Under the pieces are notes generated by a model, which did no database searches, was not told the origin of the DNA, and saw nothing but the letters and a program-made list of their open reading frames with translations. A DNA stretch of 14,408 nt, taken from assembly GCA_947175005.1 (NCBI GenBank), contig CAMWLD010000023.1:1-14408 (forward strand), in the 5' to 3' direction. This stretch comes from an uncultured Ruminococcus sp. (lineage in GTDB: Bacteria; Bacillota; Clostridia; Oscillospirales; Ruminococcaceae). Positions 1 through 7,320 of the stretch are shown here, in pieces (position 1 is the first letter of the stretch; each line of letters begins with the position of its first letter). The position numbers and the translations under genes are program-made.

Positions 1-4
1 CCTA

Positions 5-33
5 TTGACAATAAATGTAAATTGTTATATAAT
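5..33 (+). promoter_or_regulatory. Consensus sigma-A promoter upstream of secA
   Basis: TTGACA at 5-10 and TATAAT at 28-33 are both perfect matches to the housekeeping consensus and are separated by exactly 17 bases. Transcription would begin near position 40, giving secA an untranslated leader of about 260 nt that includes the inverted-repeat element at 112-273. The next gene on the same strand is secA. That this promoter serves secA is inferred from position. Confidence 0.8.
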
Positions 34-111
34 TATATAGAGTATGTTTTTGGAAAAGCTATTTTTATAGGATAAATGTCCGATAATACAGGTAAAAAAA
101 CGAAAACAATC

Positions 112-273
112 AGAACCTGTCTTCGTAAGCTGTGCGCACGTCTTTCCGGCAAATTTTGCCGAATACTGCGTCAAACTCCCTTGCCGGGCGAAAGCCCGCC
201 TGCGGTCGTTTTCCTTGTCTTCGTCAAAATTATGCTCGGGAATCCGCACACACAGCTTGCGAAGACAGGTTCT
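112..273. repeat. MITE-like inverted-repeat element in the secA leader
   Basis: The ends are terminal inverted repeats: 112-134 (beginning AGAACCTGTCTTCG) and 251-273 match in 22 of 23 positions as reverse complements. The centre of the element falls on a GC hairpin, CGGGC-GAAA-GCCCG (185-198), with a GNRA-type tetraloop. Between the two, 144-161 and 222-240 are also imperfect reverse complements, so the whole 162 bp can fold into one long hairpin. No transposase is present, and I cannot identify a convincing target-site duplication. It resembles a small non-autonomous element (MITE), but could instead be a structured leader RNA. A 73-codon open frame across it (76-297) has no good ribosome binding site. 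Confidence 0.7.
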
Positions 274-302
274 ATAATAATTTTTAAGGTGGAATAAAAC
301 GA

Positions 303-3035
303 ATGGGTATTTTAGACGGACTTTTCGGCAATTACAGTAAGCGTGAGCTTAAAAAAATCGAGCCTATAAAGCAAAAGGTTCTCGACCTGGACGAGGAATA
401 CACAAATCTCTCCGAGGCGGAGCTTAAAGGCAAGACTGCACAGTTCAAGGAACGCCTTGCGGACGGGGAAACATTGGACGATATCCTCCCCGAGGCGCTG
501 GCGACAGTGCGTGAGGCTGCGTGGCGTGTGCTGGGGAAAAAGCCTTTCCCCGTGCAGATAATCGGCGCAATAGTTCTTCATCAGGGCAGAATCGCCGAGA
601 TGAAAACAGGTGAGGGTAAAACTCTCGTTGCCTGCTGCGCCTCCTACCTCAATGCACTGGAGGGCAAGGGCGTTCATGTTGTTACGGTAAACGACTACCT
701 TGCAAAGTCCCAGTCGGAGGAAATGGGCAAGGTATACCGCTATCTGGGGCTGACCATTGGCTGCATTCTCCATGACCTGTCCAATGACGAGCGCCGTATT
801 GCTTATAACTGCGATATTACCTACGGTACGAACAATGAATTCGGCTTTGACTATCTCCGTGACAATATGGTCATATACAAAAGCGAAAAGGTTCAGCGTG
901 AGTTCAATTTTGCCATTGTGGACGAGGTGGACTCTATCCTTATCGACGAGGCGAGAACTCCCCTTATCATTTCGGGCAGGGGGGATAAATCTACCGAGCT
1001 TTACACTCTGGCGGATAAATTTGCCAAAACCCTGAAGCCCTTTATCGTCACCGAAATGGACACCAAGACCGATCAGGAGGAAATAGCCGAGGACTGCGAC
1101 TATATCATTGACGAAAAGGCAAAGACCGCCACAATTACCCGCAGAGGCGTTAAAAAGGCGGAAAAATATTTTAATCTTATAAATCTTTATGATGCGAATA
1201 ACTCTACCATACTTCACCATGTAAATCAGTCCCTCAAAGCCAACGGCGTTATGAAAAAGGATATCGACTATGTGGTGAACGACGGTGAGATCGTTATAGT
1301 AGACGAGTTTACGGGACGTCTTATGATGGGCAGACGTTACAATGACGGGCTTCATCAGGCGATCGAGGCGAAAGAGGGCGTAAAAGTAGCCCACGAGTCG
1401 AAAACGCTTGCCTCTATCACGTTCCAGAATTTCTTCAGACTTTACCACAAGCTTTCGGGTATGACAGGTACTGCCATGACCGAGGAGGACGAGTTCAGAG
1501 AAATTTATAAGCTGGACGTTATCGAGATACCCACAAACCGCCCCGTGCAGCGTAAGGATCACCCGGACGTTGTCTACAAGACCGAAAAGGGCAAGTTCTC
1601 CGCTGCCATTGAGCAGATAATCGAGTGCCACGAAAAAGGGCAGCCCGTGCTGGTGGGTACTATTTCCATAGAAAAATCCGAGATACTCTCCAAAATGCTC
1701 AAGGCCAAGGGCATAAAGCACAATGTGCTCAACGCCAAGCAGCACGCCAAGGAGGCGGAGATCGTTGCACAGGCAGGGCAGCTGGGCGCTGTTACCATTG
1801 CCACCAACATGGCAGGACGCGGAACGGATATCCTGCTGGGCGGTAATGCCGAGTTCCTTGCCAAGGCGGATATGAAAAAGGCGGGCATGGAGGATGAGCT
1901 TATCAACGAGGCTATAAGCTATGCCGACACCGACAATGAGGAAATTCTTGCCGCCCGTGCCGAATACAAAAAGCTTTACGAAAAGCATAACAATGCTATC
2001 AAGGATAAAGCCGAGGAAGTTAAAAAAGCGGGAGGTCTGTTCATTCTGGGTACGGAGCGCCACGAATCCCGCCGTATAGACAATCAGCTCCGAGGCCGTG
2101 CGGGACGTCAGGGGGACGAGGGCGAAAGCCGTTTCTTCCTGTCCCTTGAGGACGATCTGATGAGGCTTTTCGGCGGCGACCGTTTGCAGGGCATGATGAC
2201 CACCTTAAACGTGGAAGAGGATATGCCCATTGAATCTAAAATGCTGACAAAGGTCATTGAGTCCTCCCAGAAAAAGGTAGAGGGCAGGAACTTTGCCATA
2301 AGAAAGAACGTGCTTAACTACGACGACGTTATGAGCACACAGCGTGAGATCATTTACGGTCAGCGTGCAAAGGTCTTGAACGGCGAGGATATCCACGACT
2401 ACATCACAAAGATGATAGCCGACTGGGTAGCGGACGGCGTGAACCTTTATGTATTTGACGACAGCGTTCACGACGACTGGAATCTTACGGGTCTGCGGGA
2501 GCATTTCTCGGGACTGCTCACTACCTCCGAGGATTTCAGATACAATGCCGAGCAGCTTAACGACGCTACTAAGGAGGGCATTATAAAGGAGCTTACCGAC
2601 CGTGCCCTTGCCTTTTACGACAAGCGCGAAAAGGATCTTGGCAGCGATGTTCTCCGTGAGCTGGAGAGGGTAATTCTGCTTAAAGTTGTTGACCTTAAAT
2701 GGATGGCTCATATAGACGATATGGACGAACTGAAAAGGGGCATAGGGCTTCGTGCATTCGGGCAGAAGAACCCTGTGGTCGAGTACCGTATGGAGGGCTT
2801 CGAGATGTTCGACGCCATGATCGAGTCCATTCGTGAGGATACTATAAGACTGCTGTTCACCATTCAGGTGGGCAATGAAGAGCCTAAGCGTGAGCGTGTT
2901 GCTCAGCCTATTGAAACTAAGGGCGACGGCAGCTTCTCCGGGGAGCGGCGTGTAAAGAAGGTCGGCAGAAACGATCCCTGTCCCTGCGGCAGCGGCAAGA
3001 AATACAAGAACTGCTGCGGGAGAGACTTGAAATAA
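303..3035 (+). CDS. secA: Preprotein translocase ATPase SecA
   Basis: SecA is the ATP-driven motor that pushes unfolded preproteins through the SecYEG channel at the cytoplasmic face of the membrane. The 910-residue product has the expected order of parts: DEAD-like motor domain 1 with Walker A MKTGEGKT (100-107) and Walker B DEVD (207-210), followed by [12 protein letters not shown]; the preprotein crosslinking segment; the second motor domain with NMAGRGTDI and the [10 protein letters not shown] motif; helical wing and scaffold; and a C-terminal zinc-binding SEC-C tail, [15 protein letters not shown] (891-905), used for SecB or lipid contact in other species. Its length is normal for the housekeeping form rather than the shorter accessory SecA2. 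The ATG at 303 is preceded by AAGGTGG (286-292) at 10 nt. Expression is probably from the promoter at 5-33 through a leader that contains the inverted-repeat element. No terminator is visible after the stop. Confidence 0.98.
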   Translation: MGILDGLFGNYSKRELKKIEPIKQKVLDLDEEYTNLSEAELKGKTAQFKERLADGETLDDILPEALATVREAAWRVLGKKPFPVQIIGAIVLHQGRIAEMKTGEGKTLVACCASYLNALEGKGVHVVTVNDYLAKSQSEEMGKVYRYLGLTIGCILHDLSNDERRIAYNCDITYGTNNEFGFDYLRDNMVIYKSEKVQREFNFAIVDEVDSILIDEARTPLIISGRGDKSTELYTLADKFAKTLKPFIVTEMDTKTDQEEIAEDCDYIIDEKAKTATITRRGVKKAEKYFNLINLYDANNSTILHHVNQSLKANGVMKKDIDYVVNDGEIVIVDEFTGRLMMGRRYNDGLHQAIEAKEGVKVAHESKTLASITFQNFFRLYHKLSGMTGTAMTEEDEFREIYKLDVIEIPTNRPVQRKDHPDVVYKTEKGKFSAAIEQIIECHEKGQPVLVGTISIEKSEILSKMLKAKGIKHNVLNAKQHAKEAEIVAQAGQLGAVTIATNMAGRGTDILLGGNAEFLAKADMKKAGMEDELINEAISYADTDNEEILAARAEYKKLYEKHNNAIKDKAEEVKKAGGLFILGTERHESRRIDNQLRGRAGRQGDEGESRFFLSLEDDLMRLFGGDRLQGMMTTLNVEEDMPIESKMLTKVIESSQKKVEGRNFAIRKNVLNYDDVMSTQREIIYGQRAKVLNGEDIHDYITKMIADWVADGVNLYVFDDSVHDDWNLTGLREHFSGLLTTSEDFRYNAEQLNDATKEGIIKELTDRALAFYDKREKDLGSDVLRELERVILLKVVDLKWMAHIDDMDELKRGIGLRAFGQKNPVVEYRMEGFEMFDAMIESIREDTIRLLFTIQVGNEEPKRERVAQPIETKGDGSFSGERRVKKVGRNDPCPCGSGKKYKNCCGRDLK

Positions 3036-3105
3036 ATTAATAATTAATAATGAACGGGACGTTCTTATGCGGTGCACTGTCGGGTGAGATATGGGGTGAA
3101 CTGTT

Positions 3106-3696
3106 ATGAAAAACAGGGTCAAGGGATTCATTATCATGATAGCCGTGGGATTGGTGCTGTCGGCTTTTTGGCAGTCGAGTATAGCTATTGATTGGCGGAA
3201 TGATGGGAGCAGCAATATGAATGCATATTGTGTATATGCCAAAGCCTGTGAATATTTCGACAATTCGGAGGAAAGGGTCACGGGGGTATTTACGGGGGAA
3301 ATAAGCGAGGGCGATCCCTTTGGCAGGTACTTTTGCTGTGAACGCCTTGAACTCTATGGTTATGGATATTATTATCTTATGGTGAAGGATTCCGATGTTG
3401 TCCAATGCTACTGGCAATATAAAAACAGCCTTGACGAAAGGGCAGATGAGCTTACGGCGGCTTTGGAAAAGGGAAAGCCGCCCACCTACATCAATGCGGG
3501 CGGTGATCATATAGGCGGCTTTCCCGAGGTGATACGAGAATGCCGCCCGCCTTTGAAGATAATATATGACGAGCTGCCATATGTTGCTTTAATGTTTGAA
3601 CCGTTGCTTGTGCTTATCGCTTTGTATGTTCTGGCTTTGCTGATAAGACCCTTTGCGGTAAGGCTTTTGCGGAGGTTCGGAGAAAGCAGGCAGTAA
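3106..3696 (+). CDS. Unknown two-TM membrane protein, paralogue 1
   Basis: I do not recognise this 196-residue protein. A hydrophobic helix lies at about 7-22 and a second at about 159-180, followed by a basic tail (RLLRRF). This implies both ends in the cytoplasm and a ~135-residue middle domain outside the membrane. The middle domain contains an aromatic strand, YYYLMVKDSDVVQCYW (88-103), then a helix rich in charged residues and a glycine-rich turn ending FPEVI (139-143). The same landmarks in the same order occur in the next gene, so the two are divergent tandem paralogues. It starts 70 bp after secA, with GGGGTG upstream of the ATG and no terminator between, so co-transcription with secA is possible. 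No function can be assigned. An envelope or sensory role is only a guess from topology. Confidence 0.8.
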   Translation: MKNRVKGFIIMIAVGLVLSAFWQSSIAIDWRNDGSSNMNAYCVYAKACEYFDNSEERVTGVFTGEISEGDPFGRYFCCERLELYGYGYYYLMVKDSDVVQCYWQYKNSLDERADELTAALEKGKPPTYINAGGDHIGGFPEVIRECRPPLKIIYDELPYVALMFEPLLVLIALYVLALLIRPFAVRLLRRFGESRQ

Positions 3697-3718
3697 GCGG
3701 CGAACAGGAGTGAGTATT

Positions 3719-4453
3719 ATGAAAAAAACCACTACTTGGGAGCGCACCGGAAAGCAGACGGTTATAGTGATATTGCTGCTGGTGTTTGGGGGTGTCATTG
3801 CGTGGAATTCGTATATACTCTTCGCTGTTCCCGAGGGCTATTTCGGTATTTGGGTATGGAATTCCAATGCAAAGCTTACCTATACCAACACGGCAACATG
3901 CTTGACAAAATATGAAGAATCGGGCGGCAGCCCCTCTGATATGGACGGGATATACTGGGGCAGTCTGCAAAAGGAAAAGGGCAAGGACTATGAAGTGCCG
4001 ATTGCGGTAGACGGAACAAGAGAAAGCTTTGACCATGCTATGAAAACACTTATGGGCAATGAAAATGCCGAGGTGGCAGGCTGTTACTATGTGGTCATAA
4101 AAGGCGGCATTCCCGTGCAGGCTTTTTGGAGCAACAGCAATGAACTGCTTTATTATGCGGAGCGTTATGCCGAAAGGTTCGGGCAAGGGGAAATAGAGGG
4201 GGATTTTTACATAGGCGGCAAGCTTATGGGCAGATACCCCGAAGCCATAATTTACTACCCGGTCAAATCTCCTCCCGAATGGTTGCAGCTGACCTTTTCG
4301 GACAGAATGAGAACAAGTATAAATTACCTTCGGGAAAACGGTGTTTATTATATAATTTTTATAGCACCGCTGCTTATTTACCTTATTATCGAGTCTCTGA
4401 TAAAATTTGTTAAAAAGCATAAAAAAGAAACTCCCGCTTTGGAAAACATCTGA
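3719..4453 (+). CDS. Unknown two-TM membrane protein, paralogue 2
   Basis: A 244-residue protein I do not recognise. I place the start at the ATG at 3719, which has AGGAG (3706-3710) 8 nt upstream; the GTG at 3710 in the same frame overlaps that site and is unlikely. Hydrophobic helices at about 14-35 and 209-228 flank a ~170-residue domain, and the end is lysine-rich (KFVKKHKK), implying cytoplasmic termini. CYYVVIKGGIPVQAFW (122-137) and YPEAI (173-177) match the positions and pattern of YYYLMVKDSDVVQCYW and FPEVI in the preceding gene. The two therefore look like an old tandem duplication, with this copy carrying extra sequence on both sides of the shared core. The gap from the previous stop is 22 nt, consistent with one transcript. 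Function unknown. Confidence 0.82.
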   Translation: MKKTTTWERTGKQTVIVILLLVFGGVIAWNSYILFAVPEGYFGIWVWNSNAKLTYTNTATCLTKYEESGGSPSDMDGIYWGSLQKEKGKDYEVPIAVDGTRESFDHAMKTLMGNENAEVAGCYYVVIKGGIPVQAFWSNSNELLYYAERYAERFGQGEIEGDFYIGGKLMGRYPEAIIYYPVKSPPEWLQLTFSDRMRTSINYLRENGVYYIIFIAPLLIYLIIESLIKFVKKHKKETPALENI

Positions 4454-4510
4454 AGCGATAAAATAAATTAAAATATCAAGGCAAATCAAAGCAAGATAAC
4501 GGGCTCAAAT

Positions 4511-4545
4511 TCTTGCATCCTGCCTCTTGCTTCTTGCCTCTTGTA
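4511..4545. repeat. Five-copy heptamer tandem repeat abutting the epimerase RBS
   Basis: The sequence reads as five head-to-tail heptamers: TCTTGCA, TCCTGCC, TCTTGCT, TCTTGCC, TCTTGTA. The last unit runs into the strong ribosome binding site AGGAGG (4545-4550), which is 8 nt before the ATG at 4559. Such pyrimidine-rich heptamer arrays can change copy number by slippage. Here the array would alter leader length rather than the reading frame. Confidence 0.75.
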
Positions 4546-4558
4546 GGAGGAAACTCAA

Positions 4559-5836
4559 ATGCTTATCAATGAATGCACAAATGAACTTGTAAATCACATT
4601 CTCCCATTCTGGAACAAGCTTCGTGACGATGAAAACGGCGGCTTTTACGGGCAAATGGATAACGACCACAATGTGGACAAAAAGGGAACTAAGGGGGTTA
4701 TCCTTAATTCAAGGATACTGTGGTTTTATTCCGAATGCTGTCGGGTGCTTGGGAAGCACCGCCCCGATATTTACGAGGATATGAAAGACAAACTTCTCGG
4801 CAACGCCCGCCATGCCTATGAATTTCTGCGGGACAGGTGCGTTGACCGCGAAAACGGCGGCGTTTACTGGCTGATGAATTATGACGGCACGGTAAATGAC
4901 AGCATGAAGCACACCTATAATCAGGCATTTGCCATTTATGCCCTTTCCACCTATTATCTGGTAACAAAGGACGAGGAGGCTTTAAAGCTTGCATTCACCC
5001 TTTTTGATACCGTTGAAGAAAAGTGCACCGACGATATTGCCTATATGGAGGCATTCGACAGGAACTGGCAGCTTATAGAAAACGACGCACTCAGCGAAAA
5101 CGGCTTAATGGCGGACAAGACCATGAACACCGTTCTCCACCTTATTGAGGGGTACACGGTTTTGTTTAAGGCAAGCGGTGACGAACGAGTAAAAGCCCGC
5201 CTCAAATTTCTGCTGGACATTACCGAAACAAAAATTTTCGACAGCGAGAACAACAAGCTGTTGGTATTTTTCGACAGGGAACTGAATGTTATCGGCGATA
5301 TTCACTCCTACGGCCACGATATTGAGGCGACATGGCTTATTGACCGCGCCTGCGAGGTTCTGGGGGATAAGGAATATATTGACAAATGGAGAAGCATCAA
5401 CCTGCGGATATCAAATAATATCTACAGCATTGCCCTTGAAAACGGCGCGCTGAACAACGAGCGGGAGAATGACAAGATCGACAGAAAGCGCGTTTGGTGG
5501 GTTCAGGCGGAAACGATCGTGGGCTTTATCAATGCTTTTGAGCAGTCCACAAGGGGTTTGACAGAGCAAATGCCGTTAGGTATTGAGGAACTTAAAGCAA
5601 AGGTGCAGGCTCTGAAGGACGGCGGGCAGGAAAAGTTCATAAACGCCATTCATGACGTGTGGAACTGGATAAAGACCTATCAGATCGACAAGCGTGACGG
5701 CGGCGAATGGTGGGCAGAGGTTGACTTTGAGGGAAAACCCATGCCGAAGGTCACTATGGTGAACGAATGGAAATGCCCCTATCATAACGGCAGAATGTGC
5801 CTGGAGGTAATTTCACGGGGTGTTGATGTGAGTTGA
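4559..5836 (+). CDS. Cellobiose 2-epimerase (AGE family)
   Basis: This enzyme interconverts the reducing-end glucose and mannose of beta-1,4 disaccharides (cellobiose to glucosyl-mannose), a cytoplasmic step in cellulose and mannan use. The 425-residue sequence is very close, from memory, to the Ruminococcus albus enzyme (389 residues), including HILPFWNKLRDDENGGFYG near the N-terminus. The expected (alpha/alpha)6-barrel active-site residues can be placed: R52 in SRILWFYS; H253, E256 and W259 in GHDIEATW; W314 and E318 in WWVQAE; and H409 in CPYHNGRMC. Numbering runs 10 ahead of R. albus up to E318 and 35 ahead at the last histidine. This locates an insertion of about 25 residues at roughly 330-360, after INAFEQSTRGL. 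The start has AGGAGG at 8 nt. No glycoside hydrolase or mannosylglucose phosphorylase is next to it here. Confidence 0.93.
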   Translation: MLINECTNELVNHILPFWNKLRDDENGGFYGQMDNDHNVDKKGTKGVILNSRILWFYSECCRVLGKHRPDIYEDMKDKLLGNARHAYEFLRDRCVDRENGGVYWLMNYDGTVNDSMKHTYNQAFAIYALSTYYLVTKDEEALKLAFTLFDTVEEKCTDDIAYMEAFDRNWQLIENDALSENGLMADKTMNTVLHLIEGYTVLFKASGDERVKARLKFLLDITETKIFDSENNKLLVFFDRELNVIGDIHSYGHDIEATWLIDRACEVLGDKEYIDKWRSINLRISNNIYSIALENGALNNERENDKIDRKRVWWVQAETIVGFINAFEQSTRGLTEQMPLGIEELKAKVQALKDGGQEKFINAIHDVWNWIKTYQIDKRDGGEWWAEVDFEGKPMPKVTMVNEWKCPYHNGRMCLEVISRGVDVS

Positions 5837-5839
5837 ATG

Positions 5840-5866
5840 TTGTCATACATGACAGTCAAATATAAT
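5840..5866 (+). promoter_or_regulatory. Promoter with overlapping 14-bp palindrome before comFB-like gene
   Basis: TATAAT at 5861-5866 is a perfect -10. The best -35 is TTGTCA at 5840-5845, with a short 15-nt spacer. TGTCATACATGACA (5841-5854) is a perfect dyad (6-nt arms around AC) that covers the -35 and half the spacer, the usual position for a repressor operator. The binding protein is not identifiable. Transcription would start near 5873, giving a leader of about 85 nt to the gene at 5958. Confidence 0.5.
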
Positions 5867-5957
5867 AGCTGTGAAGAGCTTTTAAATATATACGCCGTGT
5901 CTGTATAAGGCTTCGGCAATATCTTGAAAAATTAAACCGAAAGGGACGGGAATAACT

Positions 5958-6215
5958 ATGTTAGTAAACGCAAAAGAGGAAATCGTTAAAACAAGAACAG
6001 AGATCCTGCTGAAGGATTACGACTGCTGCAAATGCGAGAAATGTGTGGAGGATATGATGGCTTTGGCGCTTAACAATTTAGCCCCTGCCTATGTAAGCAC
6101 CCACAAGGGCGAGCTTTTCAAGCGCATTGACAGCACTATTCTGCAAAATTCCACGGATATTGACATTGAAGTCATAAAGGCTATTGAAACGGTAAGCGCT
6201 AAGCCTATGCACTAA
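5958..6215 (+). CDS. ComFB-family small protein
   Basis: An 85-residue protein matching the late-competence ComFB family in size and landmarks: an N-terminal helix (about 5-20), a cysteine cluster CCKCEKC (23-29), then DMMALALNNLAPAYVSTHKGELF, which fits the family pattern of a cysteine motif followed by a short amphipathic helix and a P-x-Y-V turn. ComFB was named from the Bacillus comF operon, although it is not required for transformation there; cyanobacterial relatives have been reported to bind cyclic dinucleotides. Neither role is shown for this copy. It stands alone, with its own promoter candidate upstream and a terminator downstream, and no comFA or comFC beside it. The ATG at 5958 is preceded by AAGGGA (5941-5946) at 11 nt. 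The four cysteines suggest metal binding, which is an inference. Confidence 0.8.
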   Translation: MLVNAKEEIVKTRTEILLKDYDCCKCEKCVEDMMALALNNLAPAYVSTHKGELFKRIDSTILQNSTDIDIEVIKAIETVSAKPMH

Positions 6216-6266
6216 ACGGCTTTGCAATTACTGGCGGTTATTGACACGCGCACTAAAACTATCAAG

Positions 6267-6301
6267 AGGCAGTACGCAGGAATTGCGGCACTGCCTTTTT
6301 T
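6267..6301 (+). terminator. Rho-independent terminator after comFB-like gene
   Basis: AGGCAGT (6267-6273) pairs with ACTGCCT (6290-6296). Inside it, CGCA (6275-6278) pairs with TGCG (6284-6287) around a 5-nt loop. A run of six T follows (6296-6301). It isolates the small ComFB-like gene from the regulator downstream. Confidence 0.85.
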
Positions 6302-6396
6302 ATTTATAGCATTGTTTTACATGGGTAAAGACAATAGGTGATTCAAATTTTCTGTAAAGTATTTAATTGCATTCATAAAAAATTTACAACAAACGA

Positions 6397-6412
6397 TTAC
6401 GTAATTCCGTAA
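6397..6412. promoter_or_regulatory. Palindromic operator candidate, upstream copy
   Basis: TTACGTAATTCCGTAA deviates at one symmetric pair from the perfect 16-bp palindrome TTACGGAATTCCGTAA. It ends 7 nt before the -35 box at 6420. A second copy of the same palindrome lies at 6453-6468, 56 bp away centre to centre. Confidence 0.6.
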
Positions 6413-6419
6413 AAGCATA

Positions 6420-6448
6420 TTGACAAGGCTAAAATATTATGATATTAT
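6420..6448 (+). promoter_or_regulatory. Promoter of the winged-helix regulator
   Basis: TTGACA (6420-6425) and TATTAT (6443-6448) are separated by 17 bases. Transcription would start around 6455, inside the second palindrome, and the leader to the ATG at 6493 would be about 38 nt. Confidence 0.8.
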
Positions 6449-6452
6449 GTAA

Positions 6453-6468
6453 TTACGGAATTCCAAAA
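6453..6468. promoter_or_regulatory. Palindromic operator candidate, downstream copy
   Basis: TTACGGAATTCCAAAA keeps the first 12 positions of the ideal palindrome TTACGGAATTCCGTAA and includes a perfect GGAATTCC core. It covers the predicted transcription start, so a bound protein would block initiation. Its pairing with the copy at 6397-6412 suggests co-operative or looping repression by the product of the adjacent gene. Confidence 0.55.
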
Positions 6469-6492
6469 ATTCAAATAAAGGAGAATAAAATT

Positions 6493-7113
6493 ATGTCGGA
6501 AAGAAATTATGGAGCAGAGATAGACGCTTTGAGAAAGGACATAAACGAATTAAAGGAACTGCTGAAAGGCGGAAAAACCGAAGAAGAAACCTCCGAGGAC
6601 GGGCAGTGCGGCAGCGAGTCTGCCGACAAAATTGAGGATATGTCTTACAATAAGGTGCTGCATTCGCTTATGAAAAGGATACAAGGAGAATGCGAGGCGG
6701 ACGGCAGTACGGGCAGGGTCGTTTACACAGGCTGTTTTGCTTCGGGGGGGCGGGAGTCCGTCTGGACAGGGCAGTACAGCAATGATAATCTGTTGAAGCT
6801 TATTGAGGACAGGTCGGCGGAAAAGGTGCTTAACTGCATAGGCAGCGGCGACAAGCTGAATATCATGCTTGCGCTTCTCCGCAAGCCTATGACGGTGGCG
6901 CAGATAGTCAGCGAGGGGGGCTTCAACTCCACGGGGCAGGTTTATCACCACCTTAACGCCCTTATCGCCGCAGACCTTGTTTTGGAGGACCCGAATAGTA
7001 ATAAGGGTACTTATATTATTGCGCCGTACCGTGTTCAGGGCATAATTATGCTGCTTTCGGGCATTTCGGATATGATCGAAGGAGACTTCGGTACAGAGCA
7101 GTCATGGTATTAA
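6493..7113 (+). CDS. Winged-helix (ArsR-like) transcriptional regulator
   Basis: A predicted DNA-binding regulator of 206 residues. Residues 8-25 form a short heptad-like coiled coil (EIDALRKDINELKELLK), followed by an acidic disordered linker (28-50). A middle region follows with YTGCFASGGRESVW (78-91). A winged helix-turn-helix occupies about 120-178: the helix pair around MTVAQIVSEGGFNSTGQVYHHLNAL fits the ArsR/HTH_20 pattern, and the wing reads KGTYIIAP. I place the start at ATG 6493, which has AAGGAG (6478-6483) 9 nt upstream; an in-frame ATG at 6439 lies inside the promoter and cannot be used. The two palindromes around the promoter suggest it represses itself. No partner gene is co-transcribed. 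The inducer and other targets are unknown, and no metal-binding cysteine pair typical of metal sensors is visible. Confidence 0.85.
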   Translation: MSERNYGAEIDALRKDINELKELLKGGKTEEETSEDGQCGSESADKIEDMSYNKVLHSLMKRIQGECEADGSTGRVVYTGCFASGGRESVWTGQYSNDNLLKLIEDRSAEKVLNCIGSGDKLNIMLALLRKPMTVAQIVSEGGFNSTGQVYHHLNALIAADLVLEDPNSNKGTYIIAPYRVQGIIMLLSGISDMIEGDFGTEQSWY

Positions 7114-7128
7114 GAACGGCAAAGATAT

Positions 7129-7157
7129 GGGTTGTTGGAAAAATTTTCCGGCAGCCC
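7129..7157 (+). other. Strand-specific RNA hairpin after the regulator
   Basis: GGGTTGTTGGAAAA (7129-7142) pairs along its full length with TTTTCCGGCAGCCC (7144-7157) if three G-U wobbles are allowed. The innermost A-T pairs must open to form a loop. The wobbles pair only in RNA made from the + strand, so the structure is likely meaningful in the regulator transcript, 15 nt past its stop. There is no T-run after it, so it is not a standard terminator; a role in 3'-end stability is possible. Confidence 0.5.
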
Positions 7158-7265
7158 TATGTGTTGCAGAACTTGCTTTGGCTATGGATTTGTCCTTGAA
7201 GATCGAATTTGTGCCCAAGTGAATTGAGGGTTTAGAGGAATTTACAATAAGTTCAAAAAAAGTTC

Positions 7266-7294
7266 TTGATATATACAATAAAAAGTGATACAAT
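7266..7294 (+). promoter_or_regulatory. Promoter of the trp operon
   Basis: TTGATA (7266-7271) and TACAAT (7289-7294) are separated by 17 bases, one mismatch from consensus in each box. Transcription would start near 7301, just upstream of the T-box stem I. Confidence 0.8.
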
Positions 7295-7320
7295 AAGCTT
7301 GTAAGTTAATATTCTAAATC

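Noticed and set aside
76..297. 73-codon open frame between the promoter and secA, with a hydrophobic stretch, considered as a SecM-like leader peptide
   Set aside because: It has no adequate ribosome binding site and most of it is the inverted-repeat element; the hydrophobic run follows from the repeat sequence. No arrest-motif-like end is recognisable.
312..2063. 583-codon open frame on the minus strand opposite secA
   Set aside because: Shadow of secA codon bias; no recognisable protein, and secA is intact on the + strand.
3050..3109. 19-codon frame (MNGTFLCGALSGEIWGELL) overlapping the next gene start by ATGA, considered as a coupling leader peptide
   Set aside because: There is no ribosome binding site before its ATG, only an A/T-rich run, and the following gene has its own GGGGTG.
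6241..6269. TTGACA at 6241-6246 as a promoter between the ComFB-like gene and its terminator
   Set aside because: No -10 element at the right distance (the bases are AAGAGG), and it runs straight into the terminator.
6312..6334. Imperfect dyad TTGTTTTAC / GTAAAGACAA downstream of the ComFB terminator as an operator
   Set aside because: It has a bulge, lies far from any promoter box and has no second copy; likely chance in A/T-rich DNA.
7127..7222. 31-codon frame after the regulator
   Set aside because: No Shine-Dalgarno and no recognisable similarity; the first third is the wobble hairpin. Cannot be supported as a gene.
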